From Agrobacterium arsenijevicii (GTDB taxonomy: Bacteria > Pseudomonadota > Alphaproteobacteria > Rhizobiales > Rhizobiaceae): a DNA stretch of 64,000 bases. The translations under genes and the position numbers were made by a program. How positions within the stretch are numbered: the stretch's first letter is position 1; each line of letters begins with the position of its first letter. Shown in pieces: positions 9,277-19,032 of the stretch. The notes beneath the pieces were generated by a model. The model searched no databases, was not told where the DNA came from, and was given only the letters and a program-made list of their open reading frames with translations. The DNA is taken from positions 1 through 64,000 of the forward strand of contig JWIT01000015.1 in assembly GCA_000949895.1 (NCBI GenBank), given 5' to 3'.

Positions 9277-10140
9277 ATGGGCCAAATGGCAAAAATCAAA
9301 TCACTAAAACCCACCCGTCTGTCGGATGACGACCATGAACGCAGCCTGAAATTGATCGACGGCACCAACGAGCCGGTGCTGGCGCTTCACCGTGCCTATC
9401 CCACAGGACACCGCACGCCGATCCACAGCCATGGCCGGGTGCAAATATGGTGCTCCCGCCAGGGCGTCGTGCTGGTCAGCACCGCTGACGGACGCTGGAT
9501 GATACCGCCCGGGCACGGACTCATCATTCCCGCCGGGCTGAAACATGAGTCCGAGATCATCTCCACGGTGGAGATGCACTCGATCTACGTTCACCCCGAT
9601 CTGTTTCACGCCGATGCCCCAAGGGTGGTGGAAATTACCGCCCTTGCCTCCAGCCTGATTTCGGAACTGCTGGGCGAGGAGCACCAGCCGACCGCTTTTC
9701 ATCGGCAGGGGCTGGTGCGGGCGCTTCTGCTGGACGAGGTCAACCGTCTGCCGGAACGGCCGCTCGGATTACCCTTTCCCGATAATCAGCGTCTCGCCGG
9801 TCTTTGCCGCGAGTTTCTGAAAAAGCCGGTCGCCAGAGTGGAAATCGATGATTGGGCCGCTGCCATGGGCATCAGCCGTCGTTCGTTTACGCGGTTATTT
9901 CGCAAAGAGTTGGGGGTGAGTTTCGTCACCTGGCGTCAGCAGGCCTGCATCTTCGCGTCGCTGCCGAGGCTTGCGGCGGGCGAGGCGGTGACCAATGTCG
10001 CGCTGGATGCCGGTTATGAAAACATTCCGGCTTTCACCACCATGTTCCGGCGGATGCTTGGCAACTCGCCCCGCGCTTACCGCAAGGCGGCAGGCCAGCG
10101 CGGCGGCGGTTTTCCCGACCCGGATGATGCCGAGAGCTAG
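9277..10140 (+). CDS. AraC-family regulator with N-terminal cupin
   Basis: A 287-residue regulator. The N-terminal cupin-like sensor (HRTPIHSHGRVQIWCSRQG, about residues 46-64) is followed by two C-terminal helix-turn-helix motifs (DDWAAAMGISRRSFTRLFRKE and the AGYENIPAFTTMFRR signature). This layout resembles NimR/YdeC-type regulators that control a divergent exporter gene. An alternative start is ATG 9286. Its TAG stop lies inside the palindrome CTAG at 10137-10140, shared with the converging AraC gene. Confidence 0.85.
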   Translation: MGQMAKIKSLKPTRLSDDDHERSLKLIDGTNEPVLALHRAYPTGHRTPIHSHGRVQIWCSRQGVVLVSTADGRWMIPPGHGLIIPAGLKHESEIISTVEMHSIYVHPDLFHADAPRVVEITALASSLISELLGEEHQPTAFHRQGLVRALLLDEVNRLPERPLGLPFPDNQRLAGLCREFLKKPVARVEIDDWAAAMGISRRSFTRLFRKELGVSFVTWRQQACIFASLPRLAAGEAVTNVALDAGYENIPAFTTMFRRMLGNSPRAYRKAAGQRGGGFPDPDDAES

Positions 10141-11027
10141 GCCGCCGTTGCGCGCATATCCCGGCGGAAATCGGAAGGTGACATGCCGGCGATCTGGCGA
10201 AACGCCTTGTTGAAGGCGCTGACGGAGCCGAAGCCGCTTTCCATGGCGATTTGCAGAATATTGTCCTTGCCGTTCATCAACATCGCCTGCGCGCGGGAAA
10301 GCCTGAGCAAGGTCAGGTATTTGATCAGCGTCATGCCGGTGGATTTGCGAAACAGGTTCATCGCATATTTCGGATGAAGTGCGGCAGCGCGAGCAATCTC
10401 GGTCGCATCGATGTCATCCAGAAAATTGGCGGCGATGAAATCGCACATGCGCACCACCCCGATGGAGGGCGCAATGCTCTCGTCATCCTGCTCCCGTTTG
10501 CCGTTGATGGCAGACGATATGACGGAATAGGGTTCGAGGAACATCCGCTCGACCCTGAGCAGCAATTCCTCCACCGCGTGTTGCGCCTTGGCAGGATCAC
10601 CCGAGGTGACATAACGGAACCAGCGGCCGAAATTTTGCTCGTCAGCTCGGTCCGTTTCGGCACTCACCATCGTCGCGCCGCCCATCAGCAGGCTGGAAAC
10701 CGCAGCCGGCAGCCGCATGCGAAAAAAATGAACGAGCGGCAGGTGCGCGCCGGCATAAATTGAATCGTCGGAAGATTGGTCCATCTGGTGCGGCTGGCCA
10801 CCCCAGAAAATACACATCTGCCCGGCATTGAGCCGAAGATCATGGTCGCCCATGCGATAATGCACCGATCCGGACAGAACGTAATTCACCTCCACCTGCG
10901 CATGCCAGTGCGGCCGGAGCATGATGGGCGGATGATTGTGAAAAAGCTGAAGCGTGGTTGGCATGCCTTCGATGCTGCTTGCACCCGGCTGGTAGAAGGC
11001 TCTTTCGGCAATCTTACTTTCCGCCAA
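10137..11027 (-). CDS. AraC-family regulator of the adjacent sugar transporter
   Basis: MelR/RafR-like regulator: N-terminal cupin sensor (HWHAQVEVNYVLSGSVHYRM) and C-terminal double helix-turn-helix (DATEIARAAALHPKYAMNLF; GFGSVSAFNKAFRQIAGMSP). The open frame reaches a TTG at 11099, but that leaves only 21 bases to the divergent SBP gene. I prefer TTG 11027, preceded by AAAGGGAAC, giving 296 residues and a 93-base shared promoter region. It probably activates the ABC transporter operon at 11121-15264 in response to its sugar. Confidence 0.78.
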   Translation of the reverse strand: MAESKIAERAFYQPGASSIEGMPTTLQLFHNHPPIMLRPHWHAQVEVNYVLSGSVHYRMGDHDLRLNAGQMCIFWGGQPHQMDQSSDDSIYAGAHLPLVHFFRMRLPAAVSSLLMGGATMVSAETDRADEQNFGRWFRYVTSGDPAKAQHAVEELLLRVERMFLEPYSVISSAINGKREQDDESIAPSIGVVRMCDFIAANFLDDIDATEIARAAALHPKYAMNLFRKSTGMTLIKYLTLLRLSRAQAMLMNGKDNILQIAMESGFGSVSAFNKAFRQIAGMSPSDFRRDMRATAA

Positions 11028-11120
11028 ATCGATGTTCCCTTTGTACGAGACAGATTTCCTGCCGCCGGTAATGTGCCCATGTTCGCTAAAGAACGGCAAT
11101 TGAAAAAAGGGAGGTTTTCA

Positions 11121-12392
11121 ATGTGCTTTAAATTTCTTGGCGCGTCGACAGCTCTGGTGCTTCTTGCAGCACCGGCAATGGCGCAACCCGAGACCGTTAC
11201 CATCTGGAGCTGGGACGTCGCGGCGTCAGCGCTGCGATCTGCGGTGGAGGGGTTCAACAAGCAGAATCCAGATATCAAGATCGTCGTTGAAGACCTTGGA
11301 AACAATCAGGTTTTTGACAAGACGCTGGCCGGTTGCGCAGCCGGGGGCGATGGTCTTCCGGATATTGTCACGATCGAAAATTTCGAGGCGGAGGTTTTCT
11401 GGAGCCGGTTTCCCGATTGTTTCGCCAATCTGACCAAGCTTGGCTACACGCCTGAGAAACAGGCACTTTTTCCGGAATTCAAACGCACCGAACTGGAAGT
11501 CGACGGTGTCGCCTACGCGGTTCCGTGGGATTCCGGCCCGGTGGCGGTTTTCTATCGCCGCGACTTTTACGAAAAGGCGGGCGTCGACCCGGCCACCATC
11601 AAGAGCTGGGACGATTTCATCGCGGCCGGCAAGAAGGTCATGGCCGCCAATCCTGGCACCGTGATGACGCAGGCCGACTTCAACGGTGGTAGCGAATGGT
11701 TCCGCATGATCACCAACGAGCAGGGATGCGGTTACTTTTCGACAGACGGTCAAAACATCACCATCAACCAACCGGCCTGCGTTGCCACGCTCGCGAAGAT
11801 CAAGGAAATGAAGGATGCTGGCGTCATAACGGCCGCCAGCTGGGATGAGAAAATCCAGTCCAACACGGCCGGCAAAGCGGCGAGCCAGATGTTTGGCGCC
11901 TGGTACGAAGGCACGATCCGCTCCGGCTCTCCCGATCTTTCGGGCAAGTGGGGCGTCTATCCGATGCCGAGCCTGACGGCGGATGGCCCACATGCCGCCA
12001 ATCTCGGCGGTTCGTCGCTGGCCATCAGCTCGACGTCCAAGCACAAGGAAGCCGCGTGGAAATATATCGACTACGCGCTCACCACCAATGAGGGGCAGGT
12101 GACGATGCTGAAATCCTTCGGTCTCGTTCCTTCGCTTCTTTCTGCCACCAGCGAGCCTTTCGTCAAGGAAAAGCAACCCTATTGGGGCGGCCAGGCGGTC
12201 TGGACCGACATTCTTGCGACCTTGCCGAAAATCGTGCCGAGCCGCGGCACCGCCTTCCAGTCGGATGCGGATGCTATCTACAAGGCGACGCAGACGAAAT
12301 ATCTTGCAGGCGGTTATCCCGATGCGAAAGCGGCGCTCAACGATGCGGCTAAGCAGATCGAAACGGCCACGGGTCTTCCGATCGCGGAATGA
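11121..12392 (+). CDS. Sugar ABC transporter solute-binding protein
   Basis: A 423-residue family 1 solute-binding protein, exported by a short signal peptide (MCFKFLGASTALVLLAAPAM, cleavage after AMA near residue 21). The mature protein begins PETVTIWSWDVAASALRSAV. The start at 11121 follows AAGGGAGG at 11107-11114; the longer open frame upstream is an artefact of the opposing gene. First gene of a complete CUT1-type transporter operon. Substrate unknown; the downstream Gfo-AKR fusion suggests a sugar that is oxidised or reduced soon after uptake. Confidence 0.87.
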   Translation: MCFKFLGASTALVLLAAPAMAQPETVTIWSWDVAASALRSAVEGFNKQNPDIKIVVEDLGNNQVFDKTLAGCAAGGDGLPDIVTIENFEAEVFWSRFPDCFANLTKLGYTPEKQALFPEFKRTELEVDGVAYAVPWDSGPVAVFYRRDFYEKAGVDPATIKSWDDFIAAGKKVMAANPGTVMTQADFNGGSEWFRMITNEQGCGYFSTDGQNITINQPACVATLAKIKEMKDAGVITAASWDEKIQSNTAGKAASQMFGAWYEGTIRSGSPDLSGKWGVYPMPSLTADGPHAANLGGSSLAISSTSKHKEAAWKYIDYALTTNEGQVTMLKSFGLVPSLLSATSEPFVKEKQPYWGGQAVWTDILATLPKIVPSRGTAFQSDADAIYKATQTKYLAGGYPDAKAALNDAAKQIETATGLPIAE

Positions 12393-12400
12393 TGCTGTTG

Positions 12401-12435
12401 GAGGTCGGCCCTGCTCCTGAAGCGGAGCCGACCTC
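12401..12435 (+). other. Stem-loop after SBP gene
   Basis: GAGGTCGGC at 12401-12409 pairs exactly with GCCGACCTC at 12427-12435 around a 17-base loop, 8 bases after the SBP stop and before the first permease. No T-run, so probably an mRNA-stabilising or attenuating hairpin. Confidence 0.6.
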
Positions 12436-12471
12436 TCCAAGCCCTTCCAATTATCGCATCTGGAGGTCGTC

Positions 12472-13332
12472 ATGCCGTCAAGGAACAGGATCGCGTATGC
12501 GTTCCTTGCGCCCTATCTTCTGATTTTCGCGACGTTCTGGGTCTGGCCGATCATCAGCTCGTTCATGCTGTCGTTCCAGAATACCCGCATCAACCCATGG
12601 CGGTTCGCGCCCTCCATGAACTGGGGACGGCTTGTTTCCGATCCGGCGTTTTACAACGCGCTTTACAACACACTGATCATTCTCGTCATTCAGGTGCCTG
12701 TCATGATCATGCTCGCCACTGTGATGGCGGTGCTCTTGAACTCGCCGCTCCTGAAGGTGCGCCCGCTTTATCGTTTTGCCTTCTTTGCGCCTGTTGTCGT
12801 TGGTGAGGTCGCCTATGCGGCAGTGTTCCGGCTGATGTTCAGCGCCGATTTCGGCATCATCAACAAGCTCATCACTTCCGTTGGCCTTTCGCCCATCTCG
12901 TGGTTCGACAATGCCAATGCGGCCATGGCGCTTGTCATCATCGCCGTCACCTGGCGCTGGGCAGGATACAACGCCATCATCATCCTCGCCGGCCTGCAAT
13001 CCATCCCCGGTGATGTCTATGAGGCGGCGACGCTGGACAAGGTGAACAAGCGGCAGCAGTTCTTCCACATCACCCTGCCGCTGTTGAAACCCATCATCCT
13101 GTTCTGCGTGGTCCTGTCGGTCATCGGCACCATGCAGCTTTTCGCCGAACCCTTCCTCATCACCAACAGGGGCGGGCCGGGCGGCGGCACGGAAACGCTG
13201 GGGCTGTTCCTTTACCGGCAGGGCTTCACGTCGCTCAATTTCGGTTACGCCTCGGCCATTGCCTACACCATGGCGGCGCTCGCCATCGCCATTTCGCTTC
13301 TTAATCTCTGGGTCGGGAGGGAGCCGAAATGA
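12472..13332 (+). CDS. Sugar ABC transporter permease (MalF type)
   Basis: A 286-residue inner-membrane permease with about six hydrophobic segments starting at AYAFLAPYLLIFATFWVWPI. The EAA loop reads YEAATLDKVNKRQQFFHITLP; the unusual KVNKR in place of the common GAS is a small deviation. Its stop overlaps the next start as ATGA at 13329-13332, so the two permeases are translationally coupled and likely form a heterodimer. Confidence 0.88.
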   Translation: MPSRNRIAYAFLAPYLLIFATFWVWPIISSFMLSFQNTRINPWRFAPSMNWGRLVSDPAFYNALYNTLIILVIQVPVMIMLATVMAVLLNSPLLKVRPLYRFAFFAPVVVGEVAYAAVFRLMFSADFGIINKLITSVGLSPISWFDNANAAMALVIIAVTWRWAGYNAIIILAGLQSIPGDVYEAATLDKVNKRQQFFHITLPLLKPIILFCVVLSVIGTMQLFAEPFLITNRGGPGGGTETLGLFLYRQGFTSLNFGYASAIAYTMAALAIAISLLNLWVGREPK

Positions 13333-14165
13333 GATCGAAATCCAGATCGCTTTTCTGGCAGAAGATTGCCCTGCATGCGACGCTGACGCCGCTCGCCATC
13401 ATCTGGCTGTTTCCGCTGTGGATGATGTTCGTGTTCTCGACCATGCCGGATTACGGCATTTTCAGCCCCGACATCGTGCTGATGCCTTCCTCCAACTTCA
13501 TCGAGAATTTCAGCAACCTACAGGCGGATACCAACTTCGTCAGGGCGATGTTCATCTCGATCACCGTCGCCGTCATCTACACGGTGCTTTCGGTATTCCT
13601 GACCTCGATGGCGGGCTGGGCGCTGGCGCGTTACCGTTTTGCCGGACGCTCGGTGGTGATTGCTATCATTCTCGGCACCATCACCCTGCCTTTTGCGGTC
13701 GTCGTCATTCCGCAATTCATCATGGTGGCGCGCGAGTTCAAGCTCGCTAATAGCTGGATCGCGCTGATCGTGCCGCCGCTGTTCAATTCGCTCGGCGTGC
13801 TGTTCATGCGGCAATCCTTCTCGATGATGCCGACGGAGCTTTTCGATGCGGCAAGGGTCGAGGGCGTCAAGGAGTGGCAGATCTTCCTGCGCATCGCTTT
13901 GCCATTGGCGCGGCCCACCATGGCGGCTCTGTCGATAATCCTCTTCCTCGCCTCGTGGAACAATTATCTCTGGCCGCTGCTGATCAACTCCCGCCCGGAA
14001 ATGATGACCGCACCCGTAGCACTTGGCACCCTCATCGGGCTCACCAAAGTGTCATGGGGCGGCATCATGGCCGGCGCCGTCCTGCTCACCGCGCCCATCC
14101 TCGTGGTTTTCGTATTGTTGCAGCGTCATTTCATCGCCGGCATTTCCGCCGGGGCAGTCAAGTAA
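13329..14165 (+). CDS. Sugar ABC transporter permease (MalG type)
   Basis: A 278-residue permease of the MalG subfamily. An N-terminal membrane segment ([20 protein letters not shown]) is followed by the EAA loop [21 protein letters not shown], which docks to the ATPase. It forms the membrane channel with the preceding MalF-type subunit. The ATPase gene follows after 13 bases. Confidence 0.88.
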   Translation: MRSKSRSLFWQKIALHATLTPLAIIWLFPLWMMFVFSTMPDYGIFSPDIVLMPSSNFIENFSNLQADTNFVRAMFISITVAVIYTVLSVFLTSMAGWALARYRFAGRSVVIAIILGTITLPFAVVVIPQFIMVAREFKLANSWIALIVPPLFNSLGVLFMRQSFSMMPTELFDAARVEGVKEWQIFLRIALPLARPTMAALSIILFLASWNNYLWPLLINSRPEMMTAPVALGTLIGLTKVSWGGIMAGAVLLTAPILVVFVLLQRHFIAGISAGAVK

Positions 14166-14178
14166 GGGAAGAGGCCGC

Positions 14179-15264
14179 ATGGCGGAACTTTCGCTCAAAA
14201 ATGTCGTCAAGCGCTACGGCGCTCTGGAAGTCATCCATGGCGCGGATCTCGATATTGCCGATGGCGAATTCGTGGTCTTCGTTGGCCCATCCGGCTGTGG
14301 AAAATCCACGCTTCTGCGCATGATCGCCGGACTGGAGGATATATCGGATGGCGATATCAGCATCGCTGGCAGGACGGTCAACGATGCCGATCCGGCAGAT
14401 CGCGGCATCGCCATGGTGTTCCAGTCCTATGCGCTTTATCCGCATATGACGGTTGCCGAAAACCTCTCCTTTGGCCTCAGGATGAATGGCAACCCAAAGG
14501 CCGATACGGAAAAGCGCGTCAGCCGCGCCGCCGAAATCCTGCAGATCAACGAGTTGATGGAACGCCGGCCGAAACAGCTTTCCGGCGGGCAGCGGCAGCG
14601 TGTCGCCATCGGCCGTGCCATCGTGCGTGAACCGCAGGTCTTCCTGTTCGATGAGCCCCTGTCGAACCTCGATGCGGAACTGCGGGTGCAGATGCGCGTG
14701 GAAATCTCGCGGCTGCACAAGCAGCTCGGCACCACGATGATCTATGTCACCCACGACCAGACCGAAGCGATGACGCTTGCCGACAAGATCGTGGTTCTGC
14801 GGGCAGGCAATATCGAACAGGTTGGTGCGCCGCTCGATCTTTATGATGACCCCGCCAACCGTTTCGTCGCCGGTTTTGTCGGTTCCCCGAAGATGAATTT
14901 TCTGGAGGCCACCGTCATCGGAGCGGGTACTGCGAGCGCCACACTGTCGCTCGATAGCGATCCGGCCGTGCGGCTGACCCTGCCGCTCAAGGCCCGGCTT
15001 AACGAGGGAGCCAAGGTTTCGCTTGGCATCCGGCCCGAACATTTTACCGATGCCGGGCAGGGCGATGTCGATCTTACCGTGCATGTCGATGTCGCCGAAC
15101 ACCTCGGCAATACCAGCTACGTCTATGCCCGTACCGAAGGCGACGAGCAGCTTGTCATCGAACGGCCGGAATCGCGCGATGTCGCCAATCGCGACCGGCT
15201 GACGGTCGGTCTTTCCGCCCGCAAGGCCTTCCTTTTCGACAGCGAGGGCAACCGCCTGCGCTGA
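14179..15264 (+). CDS. Sugar ABC transporter ATP-binding protein (MalK/UgpC type)
   Basis: A 361-residue CUT1 ATPase: Walker [10 protein letters not shown] (36-44), Q-loop [11 protein letters not shown], signature [14 protein letters not shown], Walker [16 protein letters not shown], and a C-terminal TOBE/OB regulatory domain ([14 protein letters not shown] onward). The start at 14179 follows GGGAAGAGG; the longer frame from 14023 lies inside the permease gene. It powers the transporter formed by the three preceding products. Confidence 0.9.
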   Translation: MAELSLKNVVKRYGALEVIHGADLDIADGEFVVFVGPSGCGKSTLLRMIAGLEDISDGDISIAGRTVNDADPADRGIAMVFQSYALYPHMTVAENLSFGLRMNGNPKADTEKRVSRAAEILQINELMERRPKQLSGGQRQRVAIGRAIVREPQVFLFDEPLSNLDAELRVQMRVEISRLHKQLGTTMIYVTHDQTEAMTLADKIVVLRAGNIEQVGAPLDLYDDPANRFVAGFVGSPKMNFLEATVIGAGTASATLSLDSDPAVRLTLPLKARLNEGAKVSLGIRPEHFTDAGQGDVDLTVHVDVAEHLGNTSYVYARTEGDEQLVIERPESRDVANRDRLTVGLSARKAFLFDSEGNRLR

Positions 15265-15329
15265 AACCTCCCAAGCACCCACCGCCAAACACCTACAGGC
15301 CAAACACCCACATCAAAGACGAGGTTTTC

Positions 15330-17333
15330 ATGACGACCGACCAACCGATCCGCTGGGGCATCATCGGCCCAGGCACCATTGCCAAGACCTTTGCGGACGG
15401 CATTGCCCATTCCCGCACCGGCAGGCTTGAGGCCATCGCTACCCGCAATCCGGAGAAGCCGGGTCTTGCCGAGGCGTTTGCGGGCGCCCGCATCATCCAT
15501 GGTTACGACGCGCTGCTTTCCGATCCTGATATCGACGCGGTTTATATCGCCACACCCCATACCGGCCATGCGGAATGGGCGATCAAGGCCATCCGGGCGG
15601 GCAAGAACGTCCTGGTGGAAAAGCCCATTGCGCTTTCCGCCTATGATGCCGACGCCATTTTCCACGAGGCGAAAAAGGCTGATGTCTTTGCGGGTGAGGC
15701 CTATATGTATCGCCTGCACCCGCAGACGGCGAAATTGCTGGAGCTGGTCAAGAGCCGTGCCGTTGGCGATATCCGCATCATCCGCTCCAGTTTCGGTTTC
15801 AACATGGGCTCGTTCCGTGCCGACCACAGGCTTTTCGCCAATGAGATGGCGGGCGGCGGCATTCTCGATGTCGGCGGTTATCCCGTATCCATGGTGCGGC
15901 TGATCGCCGGTGCCGTGGATGGAAAACCCTTTGCCGAGCCGGAAAAGGTGGCAGGTGCCGCCCATCTCGGCCAGTCGGGCGTCGATGAATGGGCGTCGGC
16001 CGTTCTGAAGTTCTCAAACGGCATCGTCGCCGAAGTCTCCTGCTCGATCATGGCGGGACAGGACAATGTGCTGCGCATCATCGGCTCGGAAGGCCGTATC
16101 GAGGTCAAGGATTTCTGGTTCGCTTCCGGTCATAAGGGCGGCACCGGCCGGATCGATATAATCCGTGGTGACAAGACCGAAACCATCGAATTGCCGGAGG
16201 ACCGCTGGCTCTATTCCTTCGAGGTCGATGCGGCGGGCGAGGCAATCAGACAGGGCAAACGGGAATTCGATGCGCCCGGCATGGGCTGGGCCGACAGCCT
16301 CGGCAATCTGCGCGTGATGGACCAATGGCGTGCTTCCGTCGGCCTCGAATATAGCGTTGAAAAGGCAACCTCGCGCATCGCCAATATCGCCGGCGGCAAG
16401 GTCGTCGCAGGTGATGCGGTTCCCAAGCGGAAGATACCGGGCCTTGCTAAACCCGCCTCCGTTGTCGCGCTGGGGTTCGAATTCTTCCCCAATTTCGCCT
16501 CCGCATCCCTGACGCTCGATGCCTTTTACGAGGCGGGCGGCAATCTGTTCGACACGGCTTATGTTTATGGCGGCGGCAAGACCGAGGCGATCTTCGGTGA
16601 CTGGCACACCAGCCGCAACGTGCCGCGTGAGGAGATCGTGCTGATCGGCAAGGGCGCACACTCTCCGCTCTGCTATCCGGATATGATCGCCAAGCAGCTC
16701 GACCAATCGCTGCAGCGGCTGAAGACGGATTATGTCGATGCCTATTTCATGCATCGCGACAATCCCGAAGTGCCGGTTGGTGAGTTTGTCGATGCGATGG
16801 ATGCAGAAGTCCGGCGCGGGCGTATTCGCGGCATCTTCGGCGGCTCGAACTGGACGCGCGAGCGCATGGATGAAGCAGCCGCCTATGCTGAGAAGAATGG
16901 CAAGCAGGCGCCGGGCGCTCTTTCCAACAATTTCTCGCTCGCCGAAATGCTTGACCCCATCTGGGCCGGATGCGTTGCGGCGTCGGACGATGACTGGAAG
17001 GAATGGCTCAAATCCCGCCAGATTCCGAACTTCGCCTGGTCGAGCCAGGGGCGCGGTTTCTTCACCGACCGCGCCGGACGGGACAAGCGTGATGACGAGG
17101 AAATCGTTCGCGTCTGGTACTCCGACCGCAACTTCGACCGCCGCGACCGGGCGATTGAGCTTGCCCGGAAACTCGGCCGCCACCCGATCCACATCGCGCT
17201 CGCTTATGTCATCGCCCAGCCGTTCCCGGTCATTCCGCTGATCGGGCCGCGCACCATCGCCGAACTGGAGGACAGCCTTTCGGCGCTGGATATCAGGCTG
17301 ACGGCTGAACAGCTGAAATGGCTGGAGGCTTGA
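15330..17333 (+). CDS. Two-domain fusion: Gfo/Idh/MocA oxidoreductase plus aldo/keto reductase
   Basis: A 667-residue protein joining two complete oxidoreductases. Residues 1 to about 345 form a Gfo/Idh/MocA dehydrogenase: Rossmann motif GIIGPGTIA and EKP motif (Glu97, Lys98), with GGGILDVGGYP of the dihydrodiol-dehydrogenase branch. Residues about 370-667 form an aldo/keto reductase with an intact tetrad Asp408, Tyr413, Lys441 and His475 (FDTAYVYGGG, LIGKGAH, YFMHRDN). No frameshift or internal ribosome binding site is needed to read through. Located 66 bases after the ABC ATPase gene, so probably part of the same operon. A coupled oxidation-reduction (epimerisation by redox exchange) of the imported sugar is an inference. 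Confidence 0.85.
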   Translation: MTTDQPIRWGIIGPGTIAKTFADGIAHSRTGRLEAIATRNPEKPGLAEAFAGARIIHGYDALLSDPDIDAVYIATPHTGHAEWAIKAIRAGKNVLVEKPIALSAYDADAIFHEAKKADVFAGEAYMYRLHPQTAKLLELVKSRAVGDIRIIRSSFGFNMGSFRADHRLFANEMAGGGILDVGGYPVSMVRLIAGAVDGKPFAEPEKVAGAAHLGQSGVDEWASAVLKFSNGIVAEVSCSIMAGQDNVLRIIGSEGRIEVKDFWFASGHKGGTGRIDIIRGDKTETIELPEDRWLYSFEVDAAGEAIRQGKREFDAPGMGWADSLGNLRVMDQWRASVGLEYSVEKATSRIANIAGGKVVAGDAVPKRKIPGLAKPASVVALGFEFFPNFASASLTLDAFYEAGGNLFDTAYVYGGGKTEAIFGDWHTSRNVPREEIVLIGKGAHSPLCYPDMIAKQLDQSLQRLKTDYVDAYFMHRDNPEVPVGEFVDAMDAEVRRGRIRGIFGGSNWTRERMDEAAAYAEKNGKQAPGALSNNFSLAEMLDPIWAGCVAASDDDWKEWLKSRQIPNFAWSSQGRGFFTDRAGRDKRDDEEIVRVWYSDRNFDRRDRAIELARKLGRHPIHIALAYVIAQPFPVIPLIGPRTIAELEDSLSALDIRLTAEQLKWLEA

Positions 17334-17382
17334 GCGGTAGCGGATTATCAGGCGGCAGTGGGGGGAAATTGCTAAAACCCCT

Positions 17383-17458
17383 GTCATCCTCGGGCCTGAC
17401 CCGAGGATCCACAACCCGCTGAAACCAAATGGATCCTCGGGTCAGGCCCGAGGATGAC
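17383..17458. repeat. REP-like pair of inverted palindromic units
   Basis: Two exact 29-base arms in opposite orientation (17383-17411 and 17430-17458) separated by 18 bases. Each arm is itself palindromic (ATCCTCGGG-N5-CCCGAGGAT), so the element can form either two small hairpins or one long one. This resembles REP/BIME-type elements common in intergenic DNA of Rhizobiales. It lies about 50 bases after the fusion gene and may act as its terminator or mRNA end. Confidence 0.75.
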
Positions 17459-17540
17459 GTCGCGGCTGTGGGGAGATTTGCAAGCCAGCGCGGCAGTAGA
17501 TTTGTCCCTTACTTTAATAGAGCGCGACGTCGCCATTTGT

Positions 17541-17650
17541 TTCTTCTCCCCCACCGGGGAGAAGATGCCCCGAAGGGGTAGATGAGGGGCAAGCTCTCTG
17601 CATATACCCCTTCATCCCGCTGCCGCGACCTTATCCCCTCGGGGAGAAGA
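17541..17650. repeat. RIME-type rhizobial intergenic repeat
   Basis: A roughly 110-base element with a hairpin at each end: CTTCTCCCC/GGGGAGAAG at 17543-17564 and a related one around TTATCCCCTCGGGGAGAAG at 17632-17650, with GCCCCGAAGGGG between. This matches the known layout of RIME elements of Rhizobium, Sinorhizobium and Agrobacterium. The 68-codon open frame across it is the usual spurious RIME translation. Confidence 0.7.
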
Positions 17651-17789
17651 ACCAAGCGGTATCCACTCGCTTCAATTTGCGATCCTTTACGCCGGGATGT
17701 CATCTTCGCCTTCATTCCTCTTCAGGCGGCTGCTAAAGCGTAGGTAAACGCCGCGAAACACGGCAACCAAACAATCTACCGGGGTTCTT

Positions 17790-19022
17790 ATGGGCGATAT
17801 CGATCGAGGCCGTGCGCAGCAGTTGATGGGTGAGGCGGGCATGGACGCGCTGGTGCTTTTCCAGCCGGAAGCCTTTCGTTACGCGGTCGGTGCACATGCG
17901 GGTGTTGCGACGATGTGGGGCAGGGCGGGTTCGGCAATCGCGCTAGTGCCGGCCGATGCCGGGGCGAGATTGGGTGCTGTCGTCAGCGATCATGCGGCTC
18001 CGATCATCAAGAAGGCCGCGCCGGATGTCGATCTGCGCTGCCATAAAATCTGGATCGATATGGTCGATCTGTCGGGTGTCGAAAACATCTCGCAGGTTGA
18101 CGATGCCTATCGCCGCCACAATTCCGGCGGGCCGAGACCGGAGACATTCGATCGTGCCGCCTGTTTCAATCTGCTGGCCGATCTTCTGCGGGAGCGCGGC
18201 CTGTCTGCGGCGCGCATTGGCGTGGACCTCGAATTCATGCCTGCCGCCGATTTTCTCGCCCTGCGTCAGGCGCTTCCGGATGTGAGCTGGCTGGACGGTT
18301 CGACGGTGCTGAAACGTTTGCGCGCGGTGAAATCCCAACGCGAGATCGAACTGCTAAGGCGCGCGGCGCAGGCCGCCGAGGCCGGACTGGTCGAGATGGC
18401 GGCCGCCATTCGGCCGGGAGCGGCGCTTGGCCAACTTTCAGCCGCCTGGAAATCTGGCGCGCAGGCGCATGCCCTGAAATCGGGTTTTTCTTTGAGTGGT
18501 CACTGGGATTACATATCCGTCGGTCCGGCCCTGTCGGATATGGCCGCGGTCGTTACGCCGGGTGCGCTCATCAAGGCCGATGTCGGCACGCTGGTCGACG
18601 GCTATTCGTCGGATGGCGCACGGACTTTTTCGTGGGGGTCTGTCTCTGCGCTGGCGGCCGATATCTTCAAGGCGCTGGAGGTGGCCTTTGCCAAAGGGTT
18701 GGAAGCGATTCGTCCCGGCAATACATTCGGTGCGGTGCACGCCGCCATGCTGGTCTCAATGCGCAAAGACGGATTCAGCGAATATTATCGCGGCCATTTC
18801 GGCCATTCCGTCGGTGGCGGCGTCGGTATTGAGGAATGGCCGTTCTTTTCGCATGACAATCCGGAAATCATTCTTCCCGGTATGGTCGTGGCCCTTGAAG
18901 CGCCGTTCTATGGCGAAGGTCTGGGTGCGCTGATGATCGAGGACCAATTCCTCGTTACCTCAGCGGGGGCAAAGTGCATGAACAGCCTGCCACGCACCCT
19001 GCGGGATTTGTCCTTGACCTGA
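17790..19022 (+). CDS. M24-family metallopeptidase (Xaa-Pro dipeptidase/creatinase-like)
   Basis: A 410-residue pita-bread protein: N-terminal creatinase-like domain (about 1-180) and C-terminal M24 domain with all five metal ligands visible: Asp264, Asp275, His339 (GHFGHSVGGG), Glu370 and Glu384. That argues for a metal-dependent aminopeptidase or prolidase rather than creatinase, which lacks the full metal set. No signal peptide. It stands alone between the repeats and the uronate locus, with no obvious operon partner. Confidence 0.8.
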   Translation: MGDIDRGRAQQLMGEAGMDALVLFQPEAFRYAVGAHAGVATMWGRAGSAIALVPADAGARLGAVVSDHAAPIIKKAAPDVDLRCHKIWIDMVDLSGVENISQVDDAYRRHNSGGPRPETFDRAACFNLLADLLRERGLSAARIGVDLEFMPAADFLALRQALPDVSWLDGSTVLKRLRAVKSQREIELLRRAAQAAEAGLVEMAAAIRPGAALGQLSAAWKSGAQAHALKSGFSLSGHWDYISVGPALSDMAAVVTPGALIKADVGTLVDGYSSDGARTFSWGSVSALAADIFKALEVAFAKGLEAIRPGNTFGAVHAAMLVSMRKDGFSEYYRGHFGHSVGGGVGIEEWPFFSHDNPEIILPGMVVALEAPFYGEGLGALMIEDQFLVTSAGAKCMNSLPRTLRDLSLT

Positions 19023-19032
19023 GACGGTAAAT

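Noticed and set aside
17509..17715. 68-codon leftward open frame over the repeat region
   Set aside because: It is a translation of the RIME element; its Arg/Trp-rich product has no ribosome binding site and is a well-known kind of false gene.
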